The notes: generated from the letters alone by a model not told the origin. Shown: positions 1-12,979, numbered from the stretch's first letter. The stretch: 64,000 bases of DNA from Paraspadella gotoi (GCA_051294375.1 CM119266.1:3970420-4034419), one strand, 5' to 3'. Made by a program: numbers and translations.

Positions 1-1862
1 AGTTTAACCTGTGAATTCCAAAATAGATCTAAATTTTTAATATTCAGTGAACTAATGACACCAATACCCTATAGTTCTATTACCAAAAATATTTCTTGCC
101 ATTTCTTTTCAAGTATTGTAGCATAGTCGTTTTTTACTCCAACAACTTACTGACCGAGCCGAGATTACTGAAGAGAAACTTCAAAATTGCTTTACATAGA
201 AATTATTATCTGTGATCGTTACTTTGAAATAACTTTCTTCCAAATTACTGTGTAACGCGTATAAAAAAAATTTTAAACAAGAACTCAGATTATTTTTTCC
301 AATATTAACACTATATTCCATTTTTCGAAATGTTTAATGCAATGTGTATTCTTTAAATTGTAATTCCGATTAATTAACCCGTTTGAATTATTGCGCGTAG
401 AACTTATTTGCTTGCTTTTTCTTATGTTTTTAATACAATTTAAATCTTTTTAAACATTTCTAGATAAACTGAATACTTTCTTAGTTCAAGATCTATGGGC
501 CAACAAAAAATAAAATCTGGGCTAGTTTGATCATCGAGGGAATTTCCAAAGGCCAAATTTATTCAGCATGAAAACTGTTATGAGTCAAAAAAAAAAAGAT
601 GAAAAATTTTTAGGTTGGAAAGAAAAAAAAAAGAAAGAAAAAGAAAAGTTAGGTTTTTCCGTCCAGCCCTCTCGATCCATCCCGACCAGTTTCGACTAAC
701 CACCATAACATTCCAATTTTCTCCGACCTCGAAGTTTCGAGCCGAAATGAATTTCGTGCCAAAGAGAACGAAGACCCAAATTCTAAACATCGCGTCGCCA
801 AGAAAATGGGTTAAACGCGGCGCCTCGGATCCAAAGATGACGACGACGACGATGACGATGACGATGACGAAGAGGAGGGGAAAAAAGCCCGCGGCAACGA
901 GGAAGGGGACGGGGGGGGCAGGGTAGGACAGAGAGGGGGGAATGGAGAACGCGGTAAAGATCTGCCCACGCATCGCCTGTGCAGCCGCAAATTTCGAGAA
1001 ATAGAATTATGAGGGCAACGTCCACAATTTTTTGACCCAAGAAAAGGTTTAGATAGATTTTATAAAATACTCTTTTTCATTCGCTCTATGGTTCGCGTGT
1101 ATGATTTTAAAAGCTACTTAAATGGTTTTATGTTTTTCTCCGTTTTTTTTTTTTAATGATTAATTTGTGCGGAAAAGTTTCCTGTCTGACAGACTTAACC
1201 AGAAGTAAAAGATTTCCATTAAATTAGACAAAAAACGTTACTTCCTCTGAGCAACACGATTTTTTTTCTCTTAAATACGAGGTCAAACCCAAAAAAATTA
1301 ATGTTTTTAACTACATAAGTAAATATAAATTAAATTTCATAATAAGCCATTTATTGATCTACGCCTGTAGAGAGTTGATCCTCGTTAATTTTTAAAAATC
1401 TCTTATTTTAAACTTTTTAAATTCTTTCATTTGCAGAGATTATCAGTAAGATATTTTAAATGCATGGACCAATATATACAAACAAAAATGAAAATTTTCA
1501 AGCAATAAAACAAAAAAATGTAACTAGTTTCAAAAAAAAATTATTCAACTAAAAATATATATATATTTTTGCGGTTTCCATGTTATTGACCCCGAAAAAA
1601 AACATCAGGCGAATTTTCTTCCAACGAATGTTTTTTCTTCGTCACCTTTTCTCATGAAATAACTAAATTAATGAACTTTATGATAATAAAAACTTCGACT
1701 CTTTTTTTTTCGCATTTTTTAAACACGAGACTAAATTCAAAGAATTTTCTTTTTCGTAAAAAAATTGAATATAAAATCTGAATCTCGTCTCATCTTATCG
1801 AATCAGCCTCGTCTCCCTCTCCCTCTTCGTCTCTCTCACTCTCTCTCTCTCCCCACCGTAGC
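1..1862. other. Left-edge noncoding stretch
   Basis: AT-rich sequence with many homopolymer runs and no exon I can support. A GC-richer patch at about 660-1010 holds a (GAT/GAC)n tract at 836-870. Short ORFs cross it on both strands, but none has recognisable domains or convincing splice sites. The last part (about 1790-1860, pyrimidine-rich CTCTCT) lies just upstream of the next gene and is probably its promoter or 5' UTR. Confidence 0.5.
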
Positions 1863-1876
1863 ATGGGAGGCGGGCA

Positions 1877-4800
1877 ATGTATTCGCTCAACTGCGTCAGC
1901 CACGGGGGACGTATCAAAACTTCACCCGAGGGAGACGTCGTCATCGACGTTCCTCTAAGAAACGAAAAAGACGCCGAAAAGTTTCGCGCCACTTGCGACC
2001 GCTACAGCTTCAAATCTCGCGTCCGTATCGTACGTGCGCTTCCTCAGCGGTTCGGACCCAAAGCCAAGACCGCCTCCGTCGCACCTTTGAGAGCGGCCGC
2101 CGCCGAGGACAGCCTTCGAGGCGTCAGACGCAACACCGCCCCCGCCGATTATCAGCGGGATCAATTCGCGAGGAAACCGCGCAACCCCCGCCGATCCGGC
2201 GTCCGCCAGGGAATCGTAGCGTCCTCTGCTCATCCCGGTCGAGTCAGGGTCGTCCCGGAACGGACCGTCGACGCCGAAGGCTCGAGGGAAAGCGACGAGG
2301 AAGACGACGAATACGACGTTAGTGACCAAGAAGAAGTTTGCGCGGAACTCGAGAAAACAACAACAACAACAACCACAGTCTTCAAGGAAAGCTTGCATCG
2401 ACCCGTCAGCGCCACCTCGCTTACAACCGTCGACGAAAAAAAGAAAAGCGACCTAGCGGACGCTTTCGAAACGATCCGTCGAGTCCACGAGAAGCAGACG
2501 ACGCGGGAAAGGATCATCCAACGCGTCTACGCACTCAAGGATCGATTGGACGAAGGCAAAGCGGCGTCGAGGGTCAAAGAAAAGTCAGTCGCGGTCAAAC
2601 AACCAAATCGTGATCCTTGGAAGACCGCAGTCAGCGTCGAAAGAAACGTAGGTCGATTCCGGAGATTCGAGACGCTCGACAGGATCGAACACTGGAGACG
2701 AAGCGTCTCGAAAGAGAAGGTATAGACTATGTATTGGGTGGGGGGGTTAATCGTTAAGATTGGAGGTTATTAAATGTGTGTCTTTGCTATAATTTGAGCT
2801 GTAGAGAGCATTGCAATCATTATTTAGAATTAAACAATATGAAACACAAAAATAAATGACACATGAACACAGATCGGAAACACATGACACTTAAATCAAT
2901 TTATTACAATATGCAAATTATATTAACGAACTCCCTATATACAAAACCTATTACAGAACTCGGCTCCGGAAAAGAAAATAGAAAAGGAAACGAAGCCGAG
3001 CGGTCGCAAGCGGAAATCTGTGAAAGAATTCGACGAAGAAAACTTCAAAAAACGACCGTCAGATCAGAAAGATCAACTATCGAACAGTGAGACTCAAGAC
3101 GTCTCAACCCCCGTCTTGTCGCTACCTTCGATAGAAGCGGCAGACTTAGTTCAGAAATCCTCCGCCAGGGCATCGAGCCAGGCCAAGTCGCGGAAAAATA
3201 AAGAAAAACAAAAGAGAGTTGCGAAAAAAGATGAGGGAGAAAATGAGGATGAAGACGAAATAGCGGAATCAGATTTGACAAACAAAAATATATCGGTCAA
3301 AAACAATTCGACGGGCAACTTTGATGAGGATAACGAAAACCAAATTATCCCCATTGACCTTCGCCAAGAAGATAACAAAACTTTCAGCGAAAATGACCAG
3401 GAGCAAAACAAAGTGAAATCCCCGAGACCAACTGAATCAAAACCCCAAGACCAAATCCATTTGGTGAAAAAACCCGACCAATTCTTAAATAATACCGATT
3501 CGGAAATAAATATCGACGAAAAGGCCATCAGTGGCCAAGTTAGACCTTACACTAAAACCCCAATCGAAAACTTTCCGGCGAATCTCTCCAGCGAAGAAGA
3601 CGAAGAGGACTCTTCGATCCCAAACCTGGAATCGGCCAAGCCACGCCCCAACTCTTCCGTCGACGAAGCCGCGAGACTCGAGGCGACTTTGAGACGAATC
3701 CGCGCGTCGGGAAACCAAGGCGACAAATCGGAACTGATCTCCGTCTTGAAACGTCTCGCGGCTTTGAAGAAGGAGGTCCAAGCGGATCGAGCCGAGTTGT
3801 TGTCCAATCGAGTGGCGGAAGTGCAAAAGGATCCCGACGCTACGTTGAGGCAATTGGAGGAGGAAGAGGAAGAGAGAGGAAAAGAAGAAGTTGGAAGGAC
3901 AACGTTTTGCGTGGAAGCAGTGACGCCGCCGTCCAGTCGGGAAGGCTTGATCGAAGGTAAATAAACAAACTATTATCTATATCAAAAATAAATTTAATCA
4001 GAAAAAAACTAATTAGCCATTTTGAAACGTTAATTTATTCATTGTTTTTTTTTAAAAGATTTACAAAACGAAAAAGAAACGGACGATCAAAAGATGAGGT
4101 AAGATTTAATAAAACTATAATCGCTTTGTTTGGCATCGAATAGAGTTATTTTTAGCTTTTTCATTTCATTTTTTCATTATATTTATTATTTCAGTAACAG
4201 AATGAATGAAATGACTAAATGAATGGACGATCTTTAATTTAATTCTCCTTTTTTCCTATTTGAAATTGTATATATTTAACTTTTAAAGACTACAAGAATT
4301 ACAAGAAATTCTCCTACATTCAGCGAATCTTCGGACGGATACTCGGACAGCTTCGCCGAGGATTCCGAAGACGAATCGCCGATCGAACCTTTGCAGGCGC
4401 GAGCCGCTCCGCTTAAGTCGATCTCAAGATGCGCGTCGACCCCGATGGAGGAACCTCAATTGGGTCGTGGGGCCAACGCGAGCCTCTCGCGATCCAACGC
4501 GGAATCCCCGACGTCTCTGCATCTGGACGCCCCTTCCCCCAACGTGGTCATCCTGCCTTCAGTGGCTCCGACCGGCCAATCCAATTCATCGTCGAGAGCC
4601 TCGTCCGCTCTGTCGCGGAGATCGCAAGAAAAAAGTGACAAGTTCGGTTCTCAAGATTTGGCGTCTGTGGTCGACGCTCATTTAGAGTCGGCGAAAGGTA
4701 TTGCGAGAGAGAAAGTCAAGAGCAGGCCGACATCCGGCCGACCAACATCCAGTCGACCGCCATCTAGTCGCCCTATTTCCGGACTTAGTAGGGTCAGTGC

Positions 4801-7800
4801 CAATCAACGGCCAGGAACTGCTTCTCGGCCCGAAACAGATGATCATATAGCGACACAACAGAAAGAAAACAATTGTGATCCAGGTCATTCCGTAAATGTC
4901 GATCTAAAATTAGACAGTCAAGTGGATCATGTTGGAGTTGAGATCGAATCGGGCGAAGATAAAAACAATTTGGAAGACAAACTTGACGCATCGCCGCAAA
5001 ATCCCGCCGGAATTAACGAAGTTGAAGCTTCGTCGCAGAATACGACTCAACCGTCACCAGAGGGAGACGAATCGCCGATCGAAACGAGCGGAAAAGGATC
5101 GAGCGTTTCGTCGGAGATGAAAGAGACTGTCGGCGAAGATCGAGATATCCTCGAGGCGAAGATCGAAGATGAGACGTCTCCCGCGATCGACGTTGACCAA
5201 AACATCGAAGTCGCCGTCGTTGTCGAAGATAGAGATTCCTTGGAGGAGATGGACGCGGCCGCGCTGCAATCTCGAGTGAGCTCAGCGCGTGCTTTATCGG
5301 CGCGATCGAGAAGGCGTGCCGCATCGGCTAATTCAAACGACCGTCCCGCCACGGGGAGATCGATAGTGCGCGCAAACTCTCGTGCGGAACCGACGAACGT
5401 AAGCACCGTCGCTCAAACGTGGGAAGTGATGACGAGTCGCGCGCGAAGAGAGTCAAACGTTGTGGGTCACCGTCCCAAGACGCCTTCGCGATCTCACTCT
5501 CTAGCTTCCTCCGCAAGTGATCTTCATTTGAGCAATTCCTTCGACGATAAACGTCAATTAATTCCAGCGACAGAGACCGTTAGTATTTACGACGACAAGG
5601 AAGAATCGAAACAAGTCACCGGGTGCTGCTCCGGCTCGATTTGCTGCGGCGGCGGCGGCAGCGTCGCTGCGCGGAGATTTCGTTTGGTACAAATCGCGTT
5701 GGTTCTTCTGATTTTGGTCGTCGTTCTCCTTTTAGTTGTGATCTTCCTTCTCTTCTGTATTCATTTAAATCACGAGAAAACGGAATCCGCTGCTCACGAC
5801 GAAATCGTAGCGATGCTTAAAAAACTCGAGACTGACGTAGCCATGGTCAAAGGAATTGGAGGGACGACGTCATCGGCGACGGTAGAGACATCTGTGGCGA
5901 AAACGGAAAAGATGATAGCAACAACGTTAGGGATAGAAGAGACAAAGGCATCAACGGGATACGTGATTGCAGAAACAAAGGCTACGACGTTGGCGGAAAC
6001 GACGTCGGAGATGTTAGAGACAAAGACGACAACGGCAACATCGCCGTCAACAGTGTCGAGGTCCACAGTGTCGGCAGAATCATCAACAAAAGAACCAACA
6101 ACAATTGCATCAATGTCCACGTTGGCAGAATCATCAACAAAAGAACAAACAACAATTGTGCCAGTCTCCACAACGTTTGAAGAATCAACAACAAACACTG
6201 AGTTGGTATCAACTAAGGGAGAAGCAAGGACAACATTTGGATCCACAAAGTTGGCGGAACCACTGACAACGGAAACAGCAACAGTAAGTTCGGCGTCCTC
6301 ATCTTCAGTAGCGTTAGCAACGACTCAACCGGCAACGTCAATTTCAACAACATCAACCGAGGCAACAGAATCAGCAACGTCGTCCGTTGCGACGGAGGCA
6401 ACTCCATCAGCAACAACAGCTCCAGCGACTACGACGCCACCACCGACCATCGCCTCGCGTTGCAGCGACGAGGCGCCCGACACGACCGCCTTTGCTAATC
6501 TCCATGATGGCGCGAAGAAGCTCGACGAAGCGATTCGGAACTCGGACAATTTGACGGTCGTTAAGACAAAGGCTAATCAATTTAAAGACGACGTCCTTAA
6601 CTTTTTCGTTCTTCGTGGCGTCAACAACAACGACTCTTGCATTCCTTATTACGTCCACAATTTCATGACGTTCGTAAGAGCAGAGTTGACGAGTTTGAAC
6701 GACGCATGCGCGGAGAAGCGGTGCACGGTCGAACCTACGGAAAGCGTTGTGACTACGACGGAGGCGACCATAGGAGAAGACAGGGAACTGATCTTGCAGT
6801 GGATGATCGGTAAGTTGTTGGCTCTTTTAAAATAAATTTAGAAAATCGGAAAGAAAGAGTAGGAAATTTTAAATTGTGTTTTTTTTTTTGTTTACCATTT
6901 AAAAATTAGGTAATTTGACGGAAAACCTTCAACAGTTCGACACAAAAATTTCTGCAAATTTCGACGGCGTTTTCACCAATTTAAGTAAGCCGAGTGAGTG
7001 AGCGCGATTGACTTAATTTGTATATAACTGTTTGTTTTTTTTTGCTTGCCATGATTGCTCAGCCACCGAACGAGAGGAAAACGGTCTTCGGACGGAACTC
7101 GTCAATTCGCTCCTCAAAAACTTGACTTCATTTCGCTTCGACTCGGAATCCAAATTTGCCGCCGTTTTGAGAAATACGGACGCAGTGGAGGCGAACCTGA
7201 CGAGAAGGGCGGAGGAATCGGTGGCTCTGTTTCAACGTCAACTCGTGGAGATACTCGAACACATCGTCAATCACTCGCTGGAGATCGAGAAGATGCGAGA
7301 CAATGCGACGGGACAGATCACAGATTTAAAGGAAGAAGGAAAGTATTTTCATTTTATTCAAAACTGAAATAAATTAATATTTATTAATTTTATAATTTTC
7401 AAATTATCGCGCAGTCTTGAACGGACAGTTAGCAGCGTTAAATAACCTGACCATATCAATCAAAACTAATTTGGACTCGTTATCCGCACAAAATGGGACA
7501 ATTTACGATATTTTCAACGCCGTTCAAAATCAGATGCGATCAATGCTGGATAGCATAGAACAACAGGTTAAAACTAAGGCCCTTAGTAAGGGGGAATGAA
7601 ATAAAGTTTTAAAAATTTGTACAAGAAATAAATTTATAACGTCAACAGATCGCACAACAGAATAGCAGCCTGCTCGAACCCATTTCTTCGAAAGCCGACG
7701 CAATTCTGGCAAATCAGAAATCGCAAAACGATTCCATTTCTCAATTTCTTTCCATGGCTGCGATAAATCGTCAACTACTTTTAGAAATCGCAAATCAGAA

Positions 7801-10800
7801 CTGTTCAGCGGTTCTTATTCAGGTAAAGTCGAAAAAGCAATTACAACCTTTTCTTAAAAAACCGATTGATTAGATTATCTATTAAATTTCCTATCATCTA
7901 ATGCAGAGCGCGTCAAATCTGCTGGGCATCGAATCCATCTACTCAAACTTGACCCAGATGTCCTCACTTCTTGACGGGAAGGTCGTCGCGACTTTTCCCG
8001 ACATCGTCAAAACGGAATTCGTTCGCGTTGACGTCGTCGGCTGCACTCCAGTTTACATCGAGCAGCGGGAAATTGAACAAGCCGGGGCACTCTGCGGCAA
8101 CACCTCCACAGCCTTGACCAGTTTGACGGCCGCGTTGGGTGAGTAAAGTAGAGTGAAGCTTGGTAAAGCTTGGTAAAGCTTGTTACGTTTCTACTTTCGA
8201 TAGGAAACGATATAAACTCTCTAATATAACATTGAAAAAATAGCAGTTGAATGCTTTTCTTTTAGGAATTGACAATTCAACATCCTGTGTTGACCAAAAT
8301 ACAATCAATCAATTCAAAAGGTAAGCTATAGGAAGAGATAAACATTACATAATGTTCTTACAATATTTTGAAGACAGGAAATGATTAGTTAAAGCCATTT
8401 TTCAAACCAGCGACGTTAACGAACTGAAAACTTTGGTGGCATCATTTACGAATCGTCTCCATCTGGAATGCAATTGTAGCTCTGCATCTGATGATAGTTC
8501 CGTCATTAAAACAGGCAAAGGATCTATTTGCTATTTTATTCTTTGTCCTCAGAGATTAATAAATAAATCAATAATGAAGAAAAGCTCAAATTAAATTATA
8601 TCATGCGTTATTGAAAAAGTACGATACAACAGATTTATTTTTTTCGTAACTGTTCCTCTTAAGATTTTAATATTTAAAATAAATAAAAATTAACCCAAAT
8701 TAACTTCCTCTTCGGACAGTATCGAGCCTCTCGACCGAATTCGTGGTCGCGTTCCCTTACAAGCTTCAATCAAAGCCGGCGACGATCTTGGTGACTCCTG
8801 TGGACATCGCCGGAGTCAAAGTCACCTACAGGAAAGATGGCGCTGATGTGAATGACCTCAAAGTTGTCGCCGCAGAATCAGTCAAGGTTAACAAAGTCGC
8901 AAAAATTTATCTATTTTAAAATTTGGAACTAATGGAAGTTGTGAAATAGATAGTCATAATTTGTTATGGAAGGAATGTTAAATCTATTCGATTGATGTTA
9001 AAGGATAAAACATCTCGAATTCATTTTTTGGTTATTTTAAGGATTGGTCGATGACAACAGATCTAAATCTACTCGCGTCGCCTGTTCAACAAAACGTTGA
9101 AAAAGCCGTCACGGTCACGTCAGACGTCAACAGCGCTGTCGTCGTACTCATGGGCGAACCAGTGGGAGACGCTTACCTGGCTCTGCCCACTGCCGCTTGG
9201 GGTAAGTCATCAAGTGATAGATAGAAAATATGGTCAAAATTGGTCGCGGATGATATATTAACACTAAAACTGAATTAAACAAACAGGTAATAGTTAATTA
9301 ATTGATTAATTAATTAATAAACCAAAACAGGTAATCGTTACGTAATCCCTTCTTACGCGCCGTCAACATCTCTCCCCGCGGCGCTCGTAATCATGGCCAT
9401 TCGACCAGACACGGTTTTGACCGTCACCCTCCGAGCAGCCATTGGTTCTTGCAACGTTGCGTACGATTCCGTTTCTCTTGCAGTCAACTTCATATTTCAT
9501 CTGATATGCCCGGGAGACATAACCGGTGCAGAGGTGACCAAAGAAAAAAAAATCGATATGAAATTTAATTCATTCAATGAATAAGCTATCTTGCACGCTA
9601 TCAAGACTCACCCACAGTTTATTAATTCCCAGAGTATCAGTGAAGTTGTATAATGGTTTTATGGACTGGTAGCCAGCATCAAAATTCAAGGATCTACGTA
9701 TGTATATAATGTAATAGATATTTCGGAATTCTTTCTTTGACTTAGGTCATTTCGAATCAACCCATCGGCGTTTTGACCGCCGTCTCCTGCAGTGACATTC
9801 CGATAGGGGACGCCAACCGACAATGTCAACAGTTGCTGGCGCAGGTCCCCCCAGTGTCCGGGTGGGGGACGCGCTACATCACGTCGGGAATGATGGGAGA
9901 CATCTTGCGCGTGCTGGGGTCCGAAGCAACCGAAATAAAATTGAACTACAACTTAAGCTCTTCGAACGCGACCTTAGGGGCTAAAGGAGATTTTCACGAT
10001 TTTGGTAAAAAAAAAATTAATTCTGGTGGCTTAAATTTAAAATCCACCACCCGATCGCAGCGGTCATTTGTGCAGGAGGCAATTCATTCCCCTCCCAACC
10101 CAAAGATCTGGGGTTCTAACCCGGTGGCCGCCTACCAGATAAGAGGGATGGGGCGCTTAACCCGACTTTAACATGGTGTTACAGCCTGATCCGAAGCTTA
10201 GGGACGGCTTATATGGAACGTATCTCTAACTCATAACAATTTTAATTTTTCAATGTCTATCTCACTGTTTTACAGAAATCGCGGCCGGAGAGTTAGTGTC
10301 AGTTATCTGCACCAAGCCGTGCTTGTTGACGCAAATTTCCAAGCTTCGATTAGATGGAATCAAGTATTACCGTCCGGCAATGTTCATTGTCCCATCGATG
10401 AACCAATACTCCCAAGATAAAATAATATTTCCAACTCCTGACATTGGAACGACCGACGGAGAGTATTATTTACAGGTGGGCTAAAAATAGGTAATTGAAG
10501 ACAACGGTTGGCTAACGTTTGTTGTCTACACTTTTTACCTTTTTTTACAGATCGTCACAGAAACGGAAAACATCGCTAACTTAACGTTAGACGGATCTAA
10601 ATTAAATATGGAAGTCGGTTGGGCAACAGCGCCCGGAATGAGCGAGTATTCCCATCTTTTAAAGTTAGTTAATATTTTTTTTCTTTTTCCCCAGTATTCG
10701 GACTGATGTAACAGACTTGAGCTTGGTATATATAATATATATATATATAATACTATATATATGATATGGTAACCTAAGGCTAAGCCGAGAAAACATTTCA

Positions 10801-11081
10801 ATTTGTGAGGCCTATCGAGTCGGTAATTGAGACTTAGTTTTAGATTGTGTTTCATTATTTGCGTATTACTTAAATAACAGTAACTCGAAAAACTACGACC
10901 GAAAAAAAAATTAGGGCGTCTTTCTCATTTTTTTTTAAGGCGTATATCGGCGACGGCGCACAAACTGGAAACCGATAAGGCAGGAGTAACATTCAGCGCG
11001 TTCGTTCACGGTTACAACACAAATCCTTTTGCGGTCATGAAAAGTTATGCCTTCCCTGCCTCTTTGAACGTTATACCATAA
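1877..11081 (+). CDS. Type II membrane mucin-like protein with IgGFc-binding ectodomain
   Basis: Proposed CDS exons: 1877-2719, 2957-3956, 4059-4098, 4324-6809, 6910-6984, 7063-7342, 7415-7566, 7649-7822, 7907-8138, 8266-8320, 8411-8514, 8720-8886, 9042-9201, 9331-9533, 9746-10004, 10276-10475, 10551-10663 and 10940-11081, giving about 2227 residues. Phases agree everywhere except exon 6 to 7, which is one base off. Intron 8515-8719 has a GC donor (ACAG|GCAAAG). Residues 1 to about 1080 are charged, disordered and presumably cytosolic. A Cys cluster (GCCSGSICCGGGG) precedes one hydrophobic helix at about 1082-1109. A Thr/Ser-rich stalk (about 1140-1340) and a coiled-coil-like region follow. 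The C-terminal third (from exon 12) matches the IgGFc-binding N-terminal domain of FCGBP: note SNQPIGVLTAVSC, VPPVSGWGTRYI, PAMFIVPSMNQY and LDGSKLNMEVGWATAPG. Inference: a cell-surface or mucus-associated glycoprotein, with Cys residues beside the membrane suited to palmitoylation. An overlapping upstream ORF (1863-1958, MGGGQC...) precedes the chosen start. The first two exons could be a separate gene, but splice phases support one. Confidence 0.72.
8515..8719 (+). other. GC-AG intron in the IgGFc-binding gene
   Basis: The upstream exon reads ...VIKT with donor ACAG|GCAAAG, and the acceptor is TTCGGACAG|TATCG. Joining them in phase 1 keeps the frame open into the FCGBP-like domain. I saw no GT donor nearby that keeps the frame. 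GC-AG introns are a known minor class. Confidence 0.6.
10016..10215 (+). mobile_element. tRNA-like SINE relic in an intron
   Basis: Inside the intron 10005-10275. A B-box-like GGGGTTCTAACCC at about 10112 is followed by a tail with ATAAGAGGGATGGGGCGCTTAACCC. A closely similar tail (ATAAGTGGGATGGGGAG) lies in the RSPH14 intron near 33592. Shared tail plus a tRNA-type promoter box is the mark of a SINE family; exact ends are not defined. Confidence 0.5.
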
Positions 11082-11869
11082 TTTTCTTTTAATTCTATTA
11101 AAAAATGTCATGAATTAATTTTATAAATAACTTTTGATATTTAATTTATACTTACGGGGTTAAGAAAAAAATTAAAAGATATTGAAGAAAAATGAATTGA
11201 TAATGACATTATTTAATATAGATTTTTGCTTCGCTCCCTCTTTTTTTCGCTTAAATTGGCGAAAGCCGTTCAACTTTAAACCGAATAATTTGTTAATTGG
11301 TTTTAAATTTGAGAACCGTTCGCATCAAGACAATGAGCAACAGAACGTTGCACTATAAATTTTAGAATTTTTTAATATTTACTACTTATTTTCAATGTTT
11401 ACAATTAAATTAGCTAGGTTAAAATAGTTAGGTTTTGAATAGTGGATTACACAAGTGATAATGTGATAATGTGCTGGGCCTGATGATGAACTCGACAGCT
11501 TTCAACTTATAAAAAATATTACCGTACAACACTATAAACTATACAACACTTCCGAATCCTTTCGCCTCAACTAAATTAAAGAAAACTATGAAGTAAATTT
11601 ATAATTAACCAAATTTTATATTCCAATTGAATATAATTCTCCATCAGAAAAAAAATATATTTGATTTGTAATTAAATAAATAAATAAATAAATAAAGGTT
11701 CATTTGAACAATCAAAAGAATACGTATATAACGCACACGTATACGTAGACGGATAACTTTGCTCATAAAGCATGACCGATTAAGTGATAACTCAATATAG
11801 CTTGTCCATTAAGTATTCCCTAGTCACTACATAAATCGTATATCTAACTTTAAAATTGCCATTTCCTTG
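11082..11869. other. Convergent spacer between the IgGFc gene and the forkhead gene
   Basis: AT-rich spacer that should hold two 3' UTRs. An (AAAT)n microsatellite lies at about 11673-11696 and includes AATAAA hexamers usable by the plus-strand gene. I see no coding exon. Confidence 0.5.
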
Positions 11870-12547
11870 TCACTGCTCCTCGGGAATTCTAGGAAGCCAT
11901 GGCAAGTTGTCGTGCCACCATCTCAGGTCAAGAGACCTTGATTTTCTCGGCCCGAGCGCCTCTTTGAAAGCAGCCTGGAAAAGGGGCAGGGCGTCTTTCA
12001 TGGATCGATCGGCGACCCCGGCAAAGATGCAAGGATTAAGATGAAACCAGGGCATCGACAAACGGAGAGAGTTGGCGTGCCGAGTCAAGTCGGCCCGAAC
12101 AACCTCGATCACGTCCGAGAGACATTCGCCCTTGGGAAACCAGAGGCGCGGACGGACACGCCCACCGCGCATGTCGAACTTATCAAACCAATCGACGCCG
12201 CCGAGGGCGCGGCGGACGGCGCGCTGGCTCCCCGCTCCGGGCGTCTTCCACGAGCATCGATAAAAAGGGAAATTCTTGAGAACGAATCTCACGATCTCAA
12301 CTTCTGGCAACATGAGATGACGAGAGTTGATAATCGCCAGCGCCGATAAAGAAGTCAGCGTCAGCGGCGGACGCAGGAAAGTCGCCGACGCGTCGTCGCC
12401 GCTGGGGCGCTGGTCGGCCTCGGAGAATCGAATGGCCTCGATCTCGATGGAGCGTTTGAGCGAGGCGCCTTCGAGGAAGTCTCGAAGAGTCGGCAGCGGG
12501 ATTGGGGACGGTTCGGGGACGGAGTTGTAATGAGTCACGTGACCTGG
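11870..12547 (-). CDS. Divergent forkhead (FOX) transcription factor, forkhead exon
   Basis: The translation carries a forkhead-like block: PPLTLTSLSALAIINS, then LMLPEVEIVRFVLKNFPFYR, then GSQRAVRRALGGVDWFDKF and RPRLWFPKGE. This follows the family order: PPYSYIALIAMAI-type helix 1, the EIYxFIxxxFPYYR helix 2, recognition helix 3 (normally WKNSIRHNLS), then wing 1 (GKGxxW). Helix 3 is strongly changed (QRAVRRALG instead of NSIRHNLS), so DNA specificity may differ. About 220 residues are visible. An acceptor CACGCCCAG|GTCACGTG just upstream of 12547 suggests this is a 3' exon rather than a complete gene. The likely 5' exon is the ORF at 12980-13375. Forkhead membership is fairly sure; the subfamily cannot be given. 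Confidence 0.65.
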   Translation of the reverse strand, partial: PGHVTHYNSVPEPSPIPLPTLRDFLEGASLKRSIEIEAIRFSEADQRPSGDDASATFLRPPLTLTSLSALAIINSRHLMLPEVEIVRFVLKNFPFYRCSWKTPGAGSQRAVRRALGGVDWFDKFDMRGGRVRPRLWFPKGECLSDVIEVVRADLTRHANSLRLSMPWFHLNPCIFAGVADRSMKDALPLFQAAFKEALGPRKSRSLDLRWWHDNLPWLPRIPEEQ

Positions 12548-12979
12548 GCGTGATTTAGATGAACGAGTGATGAGGCGTCGACGAATTGGAAATGTAGGAC
12601 GGAGAGTAGGGGCTGAGGAAAGTTAAATGATTTTCAAAACGAGGCGATTCGTACGATTTTTAGTTTAACTTATTAATGAGAACCAAGTTGAATTAAACAG
12701 TTGGTCACTATTAGTATTACGGAAATCCTTTTTTTAATAACCCAAATTTAAAAAATTTCATGTTAGCAGTTATGATTTTAACATTATTAAATCTAAATAA
12801 ATTCTGAAAACCTTTTTAGCATTGTTTATTAGACAATGTTTAATAATTATAAAACAATTACAGCCAATGTAAAAATTATCTTATCCTCCAATTAGCCTAT
12901 AATTATATTAAGAATATTATATGAATATTATTATTATATAATATATATATATATAAAATATTATTATGAATCGAATCAT

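Noticed and set aside
578-1040. Overlapping ORFs on both strands in a GC-rich patch
   Set aside because: Products are low-complexity translations of (GAT/GAC)n and purine tracts, with no domain, no supported splice sites and conflicting strands.
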